Assembly: GCA_018883305.1 (NCBI GenBank)
Contig: VEQI01000160.1
Location: 1-7,579, forward strand
From: Limnohabitans sp.
GTDB lineage: Bacteria; Pseudomonadota; Gammaproteobacteria; Burkholderiales; Burkholderiaceae_C
Direction of reading: 5' to 3'
DNA: 7,579 bases
The translations under genes and the position numbers were made by a program. The notes under the pieces were generated by a model that was given only the letters and a program-made list of their open reading frames with translations, ran no database searches and was not told where the DNA came from. Below are positions 1 to 6,285 of this stretch, in pieces; the first letter of the stretch is position 1, and every line of letters starts with the position of its first letter.

Positions 1-650
1 TGGCAGGTCTGTGGCTGGGCCGCGCCGTGGCCCCCACCGACGCACAGCAAGGCGAGGGCTACCGCATCATCTTCGTGCATGTGCCGGCGTCCTGGATGTC
101 CATGATCATTTATCTGGCCATGGGCTTTTGGAGCGTGATGGGGCTGACTTTCAACACCCGCCTGTCCGGCATGATGACCCGTGCCCTGGCGCCCACCGGG
201 GCCATCTTTGCGTTTTTATCGCTGTGGACCGGCGCTCTGTGGGGCAAGCCGATGTGGGGCACCTGGTGGGTCTGGGATGCCCGGCTCACCTCCGAGCTGA
301 TTCTTTTTTTCCTGTACCTGGGCTATATCGCCCTGACCTCGGCCATCGATGATCCGCGCCGCGGCGACCGTGCCGGCGCCTTGATTGCCATTGTGGGGGC
401 CATCAACGTGCCCATCATTTACTTTTCGGTGAAGTGGTGGAACACCCTGCACCAGGGCGCATCGGTGTCCATGACGCAGGCGCCCAGCATGGCGCGGCTG
501 ATGTTGTGGGCCATGCTGCTGATGGCGCTGGCTTTTTGGTTCTATGCCATCGCCTTGGTGTTTTACCGGGTGCGAACCCTCATCCTGCAGCGTGAGCGCC
601 AGGCCCAGTGGGTGCAGGACTTGCCTGAAGTGGCCGGGGGTGTCGCATGA
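1..650 (+). CDS. ccmC: CcmC, heme-handling inner-membrane protein of cytochrome c maturation (5' partial)
   Basis: CcmC works with the CcmAB ABC transporter and CcmD to load heme onto CcmE at the periplasmic face of the inner membrane. The reading frame is open from base 3 and continues to TGA at 648-650, giving 215 visible residues. Comparison with E. coli CcmC (about 245 residues, from memory) suggests about 35 N-terminal residues lie outside the window. Seen directly: the tryptophan-rich WWD heme-binding motif WGTWWVWD at 255-278, a periplasmic histidine in HVP at 78-80, and a second in TLHQG at 450-452. These match the two conserved histidines that flank the WWD motif in the family. Several hydrophobic segments fit the usual six-helix topology. 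A GTG at 27-29 is in frame but is internal, because recognisable family sequence continues upstream of it. The stop codon overlaps the ccmD start as ATGA. Identification is near certain. Confidence 0.97.
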   Translation, partial: AGLWLGRAVAPTDAQQGEGYRIIFVHVPASWMSMIIYLAMGFWSVMGLTFNTRLSGMMTRALAPTGAIFAFLSLWTGALWGKPMWGTWWVWDARLTSELILFFLYLGYIALTSAIDDPRRGDRAGALIAIVGAINVPIIYFSVKWWNTLHQGASVSMTQAPSMARLMLWAMLLMALAFWFYAIALVFYRVRTLILQRERQAQWVQDLPEVAGGVA

Positions 651-862
651 GATGGACATCTTGGGCCGAGTTCTGGGCCATGGGTGGCTATGGCCTCTAC
701 GTCTGGGGCAGTTTTGCCGTCACCGCTGCGTTGATGGTCATCGAGGTGTGGCAAGCCCGCCGCCAACGCGCCGACACGCTCCTAGGCCTGCATCGCGAGC
801 GGGCCTTGCAAGCGGGCGAAGCGGCTCAGGCACCGGTTGCCGTTTCCAAGGACATGTCATGA
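647..862 (+). CDS. ccmD: CcmD, small membrane protein of the CcmABCD heme-loading complex
   Basis: CcmD is a small single-span membrane protein that stabilises CcmE in the CcmABCD complex and is needed to release holo-CcmE. The 71-residue product is close to the E. coli length of about 69. It has the family pattern: an N-terminal W-x-E-F-x-A-M-G-G-Y segment (residues 6-15), a hydrophobic helix at about residues 15-34, and a basic cytoplasmic tail beginning with ARRQRAD. The start was chosen because ATG at 647 overlaps the ccmC stop as ATGA, the usual coupling junction. A G-rich stretch at 636-640 is a weak ribosome-binding site at best. The tail after about residue 55 is low in sequence constraint, as is normal for this family. 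Small size limits certainty from sequence alone, but position and the GGY motif make the call firm. Confidence 0.95.
   Translation: MRWTSWAEFWAMGGYGLYVWGSFAVTAALMVIEVWQARRQRADTLLGLHRERALQAGEAAQAPVAVSKDMS
848..852 (+). promoter_or_regulatory. Ribosome-binding site for ccmE
   Basis: AAGGA lies six bases before ATG 859 and inside the end of ccmD. It supports 859 as the ccmE start over the much earlier in-frame ATG at 544, which lies within ccmC. Confidence 0.6.
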
Positions 863-1305
863 AACCCCGTCACCGTCGATTCCTGATGATTGCTGGCGCC
901 GTGGCCGTGTTGGCCATCACCGCCGGCTTTGTGCTCAACGCGTTCCAGAGCAACCTGGTCTTTTTCTTTACCCCCTCGCAGATCGCGCAGGGTGAGGCGC
1001 CCAAAGGACGGGCATTTCGTGTGGGGGGCATGGTCAAGGAAGGCAGCGTCAAGCGTGACCAGGTGACTGTGGAGTTTGTGGTCACCGACACTGCTCATGA
1101 TGTGCCGGTGCGCTACAGCGGCCTGCTGCCCGATCTGTTCAAGGAGGGCAAGGGCGTGGTGGCACAGGGCAAGCTGGATGAGCATGGCCTGTTCGTGGCC
1201 AGTGAAGTGCTGGCCAAGCACGATGAAAATTACATGCCCCCCGAAGCACAGCACGCCCTGGACAAGGCCACGGCTGCCAAAGCCGCACAAACCGTCAAGC
1301 CCTGA
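859..1305 (+). CDS. ccmE: CcmE, periplasmic heme chaperone
   Basis: CcmE is the membrane-anchored periplasmic chaperone that binds heme covalently through a histidine and carries it from the CcmABCD complex to CcmF. The product is 148 residues, a normal length. Visible parts are a short basic N-terminus (KPRHRR), one membrane anchor at about residues 8-28, an OB-fold beta-barrel domain at about 35-120 with the conserved segments FFFTPSQ and RVGGMV, and the functional motif LAKHDENYMPPE, with heme-attaching His121 and Tyr125. The tail beyond residue 130 is alanine- and lysine-rich and probably flexible. The ATG was chosen for the ATGA overlap with ccmD, the AAGGA site upstream and the correct length. 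The same frame stays open upstream to 544, but that extension overlaps ccmC and ccmD out of frame and has no family resemblance. Confidence 0.98.
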   Translation: MKPRHRRFLMIAGAVAVLAITAGFVLNAFQSNLVFFFTPSQIAQGEAPKGRAFRVGGMVKEGSVKRDQVTVEFVVTDTAHDVPVRYSGLLPDLFKEGKGVVAQGKLDEHGLFVASEVLAKHDENYMPPEAQHALDKATAAKAAQTVKP

Positions 1306-1313
1306 AAGCCGTC

Positions 1314-3266
1314 ATGATTCCTGAACTTGGTCACTTTGCCCTGATCCTGGCCCTGCTGGTGGCCGTGGTGCAGGGCGTTCTGCCGCTGTGGGGCACCTGG
1401 AATGGCAATGTGGGATGGCAGTCCCTGGCCCGGGCTTCGGCTCTGATGCAGGCGGCTCTGGTGGCGTTGGCGTTTGCCTGTCTGGCGTCTTCGTTTTTGG
1501 CCAATGACTTTTCCGTGATTTATGTGACCCAGCATTCCAATACCTTGCTGCCCAAGCCCTATCAGTTTGCGGCAGTGTGGGGCGGTCATGAAGGCTCGCT
1601 GTTGCTGTGGGTGTTGCTGCTGGCAGTCTGGAGCGCGGCGGTGGCTGTGTTCTCGGGCAGCTTGCCGTTGGCGATGGTGGCGCGTGTTCTGGGGGTGCTG
1701 GGGCTGGTGTCGGTGGGTTTCCTGAGTTTCATTCTCACCACCTCCAATCCCTTCGAGCGCATGTTGCCCGCAGCGCAGGAGGGTCGCGATCTCAACCCCT
1801 TGCTCCAAGACCCCGGCCTGGTGATTCATCCGCCCATGCTGTACATGGGCTACGTGGGCATGTCGGTGGCGTTTGCGTTTGCCATTGCCGCGCTGTTGTC
1901 GGGCCGGCTGGACGCTGCCTGGGCGCGCTGGTCACGGCCCTGGACGGTGATTGCCTGGACTTTTCTGACCTTTGGTATTGGCCTGGGTTCCTGGTGGGCT
2001 TATTACGAGCTGGGCTGGGGCGGCTGGTGGTTCTGGGACCCGGTGGAGAACGCATCGCTCATGCCCTGGCTGGTGGGCACGGCGCTGATTCACTCGCTCA
2101 TCGTCACTGAAAAGCGCGGCAGCTTCAAAGCCTGGACCGTGCTGTTGGCCATTGCTGCGTTCTCGCTGTCCTTGCTGGGGACATTCCTGGTGCGTTCCGG
2201 CGTATTGACCTCCGTGCACGCGTTTGCCTCTGACCCGTCACGGGGTGTTTTTGTGCTGTTGTTTCTGGCGGTGGTGGTGGGCAGTTCGCTCACGCTGTTT
2301 GCCTGGCGGGCGCCACAGGTCACGCTGGGTGGCAGCATGGGGCTCATCTCTCGAGAGTCTTTTTTGCTGGTCAACAGTGTGTTGCTGGTGGTAGCCACGG
2401 GCGCGGTGCTGTTGGGCACCATCTACCCCTTGGTGATCGACGCGCTCAACCTGGGCAAGCTCTCGGTGGGGCCGCCGTATTTCAATCTGGTGTTTGCGCC
2501 TTTGATGGTGCCGCTGCTGTTCATCCTGATCCCGGGCACGGTGGCCCGATGGCGCGAGGCGCAGTTGTCCGAGCTGGTGATCGAGCTGCGTTGGGTGGGC
2601 TTGCTGGCACTGGTGATCGGTTGTGTCGCGCCGCTGACGTTTGGGGCCTGGTCTGCGGGTACCGCGTTGGGATGGACCCTGGGCGCCTGGGTGGGTTTGG
2701 GCACGCTCTGGCAAGTGGTTGAGCGGCTACGCAAGCCGGGCCGTATCTCGGCCTCGTTCTGGGGTATGCACTTGGCACATCTGGGTATGGCCGTGCTGGT
2801 GGTGGGTGTCACGGGGGTGAAATCCTTTGAGGTGGAGCGCGATGTGCGCATGGGCGTGGGTGATGATGTGTCCATTGCGCCCTACACCTTCCGCTTGGTG
2901 GGCATGAAGAACGTGCAAGGACCGAACTACCAGGCTGTGCGCGCCGAAGTGGAAGTGTTGCGCGATGGCAAGCGGCTGGAGGTCTTGTGGCCGGAGAAAC
3001 GCCGCTATGTGTCTTCCGCCATGCCCATGACCGAGGCTGCCATTGATTCCGGTTTCATGCGAGATCTCTACGTATCCATGGGCGACCGCCTGGAAGGAGA
3101 CCGTCCCGAGTGGAGCATGCGGGTGTATTACAAGCCCTTCGTGCCTTGGCTGTGGGGTGGCGTGCTGTTGATGGTGTTCGGCGGCGTGGCTGCTGCGCTG
3201 GATCGGCGCTACCGCAAGTCCCGCGTGACGGCGGGGGTGATGGAAGGCGTGTCGGTGTCGTCATGA
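1314..3266 (+). CDS. ccmF: CcmF, cytochrome c heme lyase subunit
   Basis: CcmF is the large integral membrane protein that takes heme from holo-CcmE and, with CcmH and CcmI, ligates it to apocytochrome c. The 650-residue product matches the family length (about 647 in E. coli) and is strongly hydrophobic throughout, apart from a hydrophilic periplasmic loop near residues 505-605. The WWD domain spans about residues 226-252 and contains GWGGWWFWDPVENAS. Conserved histidines are visible: His172 in IHPPMLYMGY and His302 in VHAFASDP flank the WWD domain on the periplasmic side, and His260 (ALIHS) and His489 (LAHLG) fit the two transmembrane histidines that bind the stable heme b. The start lies 8 bases after ccmE, with only a weak GAAAG upstream, and the N-terminus MIPELGHFAL is typical. 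The stop overlaps ccmG as ATGA. No truncation or frameshift is seen. Confidence 0.98.
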   Translation: MIPELGHFALILALLVAVVQGVLPLWGTWNGNVGWQSLARASALMQAALVALAFACLASSFLANDFSVIYVTQHSNTLLPKPYQFAAVWGGHEGSLLLWVLLLAVWSAAVAVFSGSLPLAMVARVLGVLGLVSVGFLSFILTTSNPFERMLPAAQEGRDLNPLLQDPGLVIHPPMLYMGYVGMSVAFAFAIAALLSGRLDAAWARWSRPWTVIAWTFLTFGIGLGSWWAYYELGWGGWWFWDPVENASLMPWLVGTALIHSLIVTEKRGSFKAWTVLLAIAAFSLSLLGTFLVRSGVLTSVHAFASDPSRGVFVLLFLAVVVGSSLTLFAWRAPQVTLGGSMGLISRESFLLVNSVLLVVATGAVLLGTIYPLVIDALNLGKLSVGPPYFNLVFAPLMVPLLFILIPGTVARWREAQLSELVIELRWVGLLALVIGCVAPLTFGAWSAGTALGWTLGAWVGLGTLWQVVERLRKPGRISASFWGMHLAHLGMAVLVVGVTGVKSFEVERDVRMGVGDDVSIAPYTFRLVGMKNVQGPNYQAVRAEVEVLRDGKRLEVLWPEKRRYVSSAMPMTEAAIDSGFMRDLYVSMGDRLEGDRPEWSMRVYYKPFVPWLWGGVLLMVFGGVAAALDRRYRKSRVTAGVMEGVSVSS

Positions 3267-3844
3267 AAAAATTTCTGATTCCTCTGGGCCTGTTTTTGGG
3301 GTTGGTGGTGTTTCTGGCCATCGGGTTGAAGCGGGACCCGCGTGAAATTCCCTCACCCTTGATTGACAAGCCCGCACCGGTATTCAGCCTGCCCACCCTG
3401 GAGGGCGGTGAACCCTTCAGCCCGCAGCAATTACGTGGCAAGGTCTGGATGTTCAACGTCTGGGCCACCTGGTGCGTGGCCTGCCGTGAGGAGCACCCGG
3501 TGCTGGTGGCTTTTGCGCGCCAGCAAGCCGTGCCCATCGTGGGCCTGAGCTACAAGGAAATTCAACCCCAGGACGAGGCCGACGGCAAACTGGCCCCAGA
3601 CGCCAAGTTACAACTGGCCCGAGATCGCAGCAAGGTCTGGCTGGCGCGCCATGGCAACCCGTATGCGTTGTCGGTGATGGACTTGGATGGCCGCGTTGGC
3701 ATTGACTATGGTGTTTACGGCGTGCCCGAGACCTACGTCATCGACAAGCAAGGGGTGATCCGCTACAAGCGCGTGGGCGTGGTCACGCCGGCGCTGCTGA
3801 GCGAAAAAATCCTGCCCTTGATCCGTGAACTGGAGAAGTCATGA
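3263..3844 (+). CDS. ccmG: CcmG/DsbE, membrane-anchored thioredoxin-like thiol reductant
   Basis: CcmG is a periplasmic thioredoxin-fold protein tethered by one N-terminal helix. It receives electrons from DsbD/CcdA and keeps the heme-binding cysteines of apocytochromes reduced, directly or through CcmH. The 193-residue product has an uncleaved anchor at about residues 3-22, a thioredoxin-like domain from about 36 to 190, the redox site WCVAC with Cys71 and Cys74, a conserved acidic residue shortly after it, and the cis-proline loop GVPETYVID with Pro155. The YK-to-GNPYALS region (residues 97-137) is about 18 residues longer than in E. coli CcmG, by remembered alignment. The start is ATG in the ATGA overlap with the ccmF stop. 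The nearest purine-rich GGAAGG (3242-3247) is too distant to be a strong site, so coupling to ccmF translation is likely. Confidence 0.97.
   Translation: MKKFLIPLGLFLGLVVFLAIGLKRDPREIPSPLIDKPAPVFSLPTLEGGEPFSPQQLRGKVWMFNVWATWCVACREEHPVLVAFARQQAVPIVGLSYKEIQPQDEADGKLAPDAKLQLARDRSKVWLARHGNPYALSVMDLDGRVGIDYGVYGVPETYVIDKQGVIRYKRVGVVTPALLSEKILPLIRELEKS
3832..3835 (+). promoter_or_regulatory. Ribosome-binding site for ccmH
   Basis: GGAG followed by AAGTC places a standard Shine-Dalgarno sequence five bases before ATG 3841, inside the last codons of ccmG. It confirms the ccmH start. Confidence 0.6.
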
Positions 3845-4305
3845 AGTGGCTGTCTCGCGCGCTGCTGGCGCTGACGCTGGCGGTGCTCTCTCTCACGGCA
3901 GCGGCCCGTGAAGCTACGCCCCGTGCCGAAGATCCGGCGGTGGAGGCCCGCATGGTGGCCATTGCCGACGAGTTGCGTTGCCTGGTGTGCCAGAACGAAT
4001 CCCTGGCTTCCTCACATGCCGAACTGGCCGAGGATTTGCGGCGCGAGGTGCGTGGTCTGATCCGTGAGGGCAAATCCGACGCGGAGATCAAGCGTTTCCT
4101 GGTGGACCGTTATGGTGACTTCGTGCTTTACCGGCCCGAGGTCAAACCCCTGACCTGGGTCTTGTGGTTTGGCCCCTTTGCGTTGCTGGTGTTGGCGCTC
4201 TTGGTACTGGTGCGCTACTTGCGCCAGCGGCGCGCGCAGGTGCCGAGTGTGACGACCCTGAGCGAGGCTGATCGGGCCCGTGCCGAGCAATTGCTGAAGG
4301 ACTGA
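3841..4305 (+). CDS. ccmH: CcmH (CcmL-type), periplasmic thiol-redox component of the heme lyase
   Basis: CcmH is a small periplasmic redox protein, anchored by a C-terminal helix, that reduces or presents the CXXCH thiols of apocytochrome c. The 154-residue product starts with a Sec-type signal peptide (basic MKWLSR, hydrophobic core to about residue 20, probable cleavage after the alanines at 20-22). The family signature follows as ELRCLVCQNESLASSHAELA, with redox Cys47 and Cys50, then the three-helix bundle to about residue 95. One transmembrane helix spans about residues 105-125, followed by a basic stop-transfer RYLRQRR and a short cytoplasmic tail. It corresponds to only the N-terminal half of E. 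coli CcmH, whose C-terminal half is the separate ccmI gene here. The start overlaps the ccmG stop as ATGA and has a good GGAG site. Confidence 0.97.
   Translation: MKWLSRALLALTLAVLSLTAAAREATPRAEDPAVEARMVAIADELRCLVCQNESLASSHAELAEDLRREVRGLIREGKSDAEIKRFLVDRYGDFVLYRPEVKPLTWVLWFGPFALLVLALLVLVRYLRQRRAQVPSVTTLSEADRARAEQLLKD
4296..4301 (+). promoter_or_regulatory. Ribosome-binding site that decides the GTG start of ccmI
   Basis: GAAGGA lies five bases before GTG 4307, inside the last codons of ccmH. The only nearby ATG (4305-4307) is followed at once by TGA in its own frame, so this site must serve the GTG. Confidence 0.65.
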
Positions 4306-4306
4306 T

Positions 4307-5644
4307 GTGAATCCCGTGGTGCTGTTTTTGGTGTGTGCCCTGGCCCTGAGTGTGGCCGTGGCAGCCGTGTGGTGGTGGGTCTTGCGTCGCGCGCCCGTGT
4401 CTCAGGACTTGGCCGAGTCCAACCCTGTTGGCTCCAACGTGACGGTGTATCGCGAGCAACTGGCGGAGCTTGAGCGTGAGCGCCAGCAAGGCACGGTGAG
4501 TGAGCAGGAATACCTCGTGTCTCGCGATGAACTCAGCCGTCGCCTGCTGGAGGACGCCCAAGCCGAGTCGCAGGCGCAACAGGCGTCGCCAGCGTCTCCT
4601 TCAGCGGTGCATGCCCTGCCTGCCCGAGGTCGCCGTTGGCTTGCGATCGGTTTGCTCTTCTACATGCCGTTGGCGGGGCTGGGTTTGTACGGCTGGCTGG
4701 GCCAGCCCCTGGCGTTGGACCCCGTGGCTCTCACGCAAGGTGAACCTGATCATGCGGTGGACCCCGCCAAGCTCGCCGACATGGTGTCCAAGCTGGAACA
4801 ACGCCTGCGCGATGAACCGCAGCAAGTGGAGGGTTGGATCATGCTGGCTCGGGTCCAACGGGCGCGTGAACGATTTGAGGAGTCTGCCCAGGCGTATGCA
4901 CGAGCGCTGAGCCTGAGTGCCAATGATGACGTGGCCATTGAGCGCGCTGAAGTGTTGGCCCGTGGACGGGGTGGCTTTGAGGGTGAGCCCTGGCAGATCA
5001 TCGAGCGCGTGCTCAAGGCCGACCCGGATCAGACAAATGCCCGCTTGCTGGCAGGCAGTGCTGCATTTTCCGAGGGACGATATGCGGTGGCCCTCACACA
5101 CTGGCGGCATGCGCTAAGCCGCCTGGCACCCAACGCCCCGGATCGAGCCGAGCTGGAAGAGGCCATCGCACAGGCCGAGGCCAAGTTGCCCAGCGCCCAG
5201 CGGTCAGGGGCAGCCACTGGCAATGCACCAGCGGGTGGTGCTGCCGCACCGGGTGCGTCAAGGTCTGCCAGTGCACCGCGTTCCGGAGATCAACAGCCAT
5301 CAGTTCGAATCACGGGACAGGTCATGCTGGCACCTGGCCTGGCCTCGCGCGTGTCACCCGATGACACGGTCTTCATTTACGCGACACCGACACAGGGCTC
5401 ACGCATGCCCCTGGCGGTGGTGCGTACCACGGTGGCCAAATTGCCTTTCAACTTTGTGCTGGATGAATCTTCGGCCATGGGTCCGCAGGCCACGCTGGCA
5501 GGACAGACGCAAGTGACCCTGCGCGCACGTATCTCCAGCACCGGTGAGGCCATGCCCAAGCCGGGCGATCTGGGGGTGGTGAAAACGCCAGTGAGCGTGG
5601 GTGCCAGCGGCGTGTCGTTGAAGATTGAAGGACCGATGCCCTGA
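4307..5644 (+). CDS. ccmI: CcmI (CycH-like), TPR apocytochrome c chaperone of the heme lyase complex
   Basis: CcmI binds the C-terminus of apocytochrome c and presents it to CcmF and CcmH. The 445-residue product has a first membrane helix at about residues 4-26, a hydrophilic, charged, helical cytoplasmic loop at about 45-90 (YREQLAELERERQ, as in the family coiled coil), a second helix at about 111-130, and a periplasmic TPR-type helical region at about 155-292. An Ala/Gly/Ser-rich linker covers 297-330. A beta-rich C-terminal domain (331-445, beginning VRITGQVMLAP) resembles the Ig-like domain seen at the end of many CcmI/CycH proteins. Translation starts at GTG one base after the ccmH stop, supported by GAAGGA upstream and by the hydrophobic N-terminus that begins at once. 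It is the last gene of the ccm run. Boundaries within the TPR region are approximate. Confidence 0.95.
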   Translation: MNPVVLFLVCALALSVAVAAVWWWVLRRAPVSQDLAESNPVGSNVTVYREQLAELERERQQGTVSEQEYLVSRDELSRRLLEDAQAESQAQQASPASPSAVHALPARGRRWLAIGLLFYMPLAGLGLYGWLGQPLALDPVALTQGEPDHAVDPAKLADMVSKLEQRLRDEPQQVEGWIMLARVQRARERFEESAQAYARALSLSANDDVAIERAEVLARGRGGFEGEPWQIIERVLKADPDQTNARLLAGSAAFSEGRYAVALTHWRHALSRLAPNAPDRAELEEAIAQAEAKLPSAQRSGAATGNAPAGGAAAPGASRSASAPRSGDQQPSVRITGQVMLAPGLASRVSPDDTVFIYATPTQGSRMPLAVVRTTVAKLPFNFVLDESSAMGPQATLAGQTQVTLRARISSTGEAMPKPGDLGVVKTPVSVGASGVSLKIEGPMP

Positions 5645-5666
5645 GCCAGGGTTCGGCCTGATCGGC

Positions 5667-6272
5667 TTAACTCATCAGCAGGCCGTGCGTGCGGGCAAAG
5701 TGCAGGGTTTGCGTGCGGCTTTTCACGCCCAGACGACGGAACAGGCGCCATAGGTGCACCTTGACGGTGTGTTCGCTGATGTTGAGTTCGGTGGCGATAT
5801 CGCGGTTGCTCAAGCCCCGGTCCAGCATGAGGATGAGCTGCTTCTGGCGCTTGGAGAGCTTGGTGTCGCCTGAAGCAGTGGCTGTCTCGTCTTCTGCGTT
5901 GGGTGTTTCTGCGGCCAGCAACCCTTGCAGACCTGCAGAAATTTCTTGCGCGGGGGAGGATTTTTCCAGGTAGATGTCGGCACCGGCCTCGATGCAGGTT
6001 TCCTCGGCCTCTCCGGCAGGCATGGCCGAGATGACCGCCAGAGGTACTTCGGGGTACATGCCCTTGATGTCACTCACGGCCGAGGCCCCCTTCACACCAG
6101 GGAGCAGCAAGTCCAGGACAAACAACTGGGGCGCGCCGTTCTTGATGATGGCGGCCTGCAATTCACTGAGCTTTTCCAGTTCAACCACTTTGTTGGCTGG
6201 ACGCAGCCGACGCAACAACATGCCAATGGCCTGTCGCACCAGGGGGTGGTCGTCGATGACGTACAAACTCAT
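5667..6272 (-). CDS. NarL/FixJ-family two-component response regulator (orphan in this window)
   Basis: This is a 201-residue DNA-binding response regulator, probably a transcription factor activated by phosphorylation. The N-terminal receiver domain (about residues 1-118) has the acidic pair Asp7-Asp8, phosphoacceptor Asp54 in FVLDLLLPG, Ser82 at the switch threonine/serine position, Tyr101 at the aromatic switch position and Lys104 in YLEKSS. A short acidic linker (about 121-138) leads to a LuxR-type helix-turn-helix at about 139-199, with LSKRQKQLI, GLSNRDIA and the recognition-helix region SEHTVKVHLWRLFRRLGV. All catalytic residues are present, so it should be phosphorylatable. The start has AGGAG six bases upstream. 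It lies 13 bases after trpS on the same strand and is probably cotranscribed with it. No histidine kinase is in the window, and I cannot name its targets. Family assignment is very firm, specific function unknown. Confidence 0.94.
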   Translation of the reverse strand: MSLYVIDDHPLVRQAIGMLLRRLRPANKVVELEKLSELQAAIIKNGAPQLFVLDLLLPGVKGASAVSDIKGMYPEVPLAVISAMPAGEAEETCIEAGADIYLEKSSPAQEISAGLQGLLAAETPNAEDETATASGDTKLSKRQKQLILMLDRGLSNRDIATELNISEHTVKVHLWRLFRRLGVKSRTQTLHFARTHGLLMS

Positions 6273-6278
6273 GAAACA

Positions 6279-6283
6279 CTCCT
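6279..6283 (-). promoter_or_regulatory. Ribosome-binding site of the response regulator
   Basis: On the minus strand AGGAG sits six bases before ATG 6272, in the 13-base gap after the trpS stop. It confirms the start and allows translation independent of trpS ribosomes. Confidence 0.7.
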
Positions 6284-6285
6284 GC

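Noticed and set aside
27..29. GTG at 27 as a possible ccmC start
   Set aside because: Recognisable CcmC sequence continues upstream to the window edge, so this is an internal valine codon.
544..858. In-frame upstream extension of ccmE to ATG 544
   Set aside because: It overlaps ccmC and ccmD out of frame, shows no family resemblance, and ATG 859 has a good ribosome-binding site and gives the normal CcmE length.
1230..2714. Long open frames on the minus strand opposite ccmF (for example 1230-1829 and 2238-2714)
   Set aside because: They are Gln/His/Arg/Pro-rich products typical of antisense frames in GC-rich coding DNA, without recognisable motifs, and they lie under a certain gene.
5642..5674. 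Imperfect inverted repeat (AGCC and AGG pairing with CCT and GGCT) between ccmI and the response regulator
   Set aside because: The stem is short with a four-base bulge and no T-run follows on either strand, so it is not a convincing terminator.
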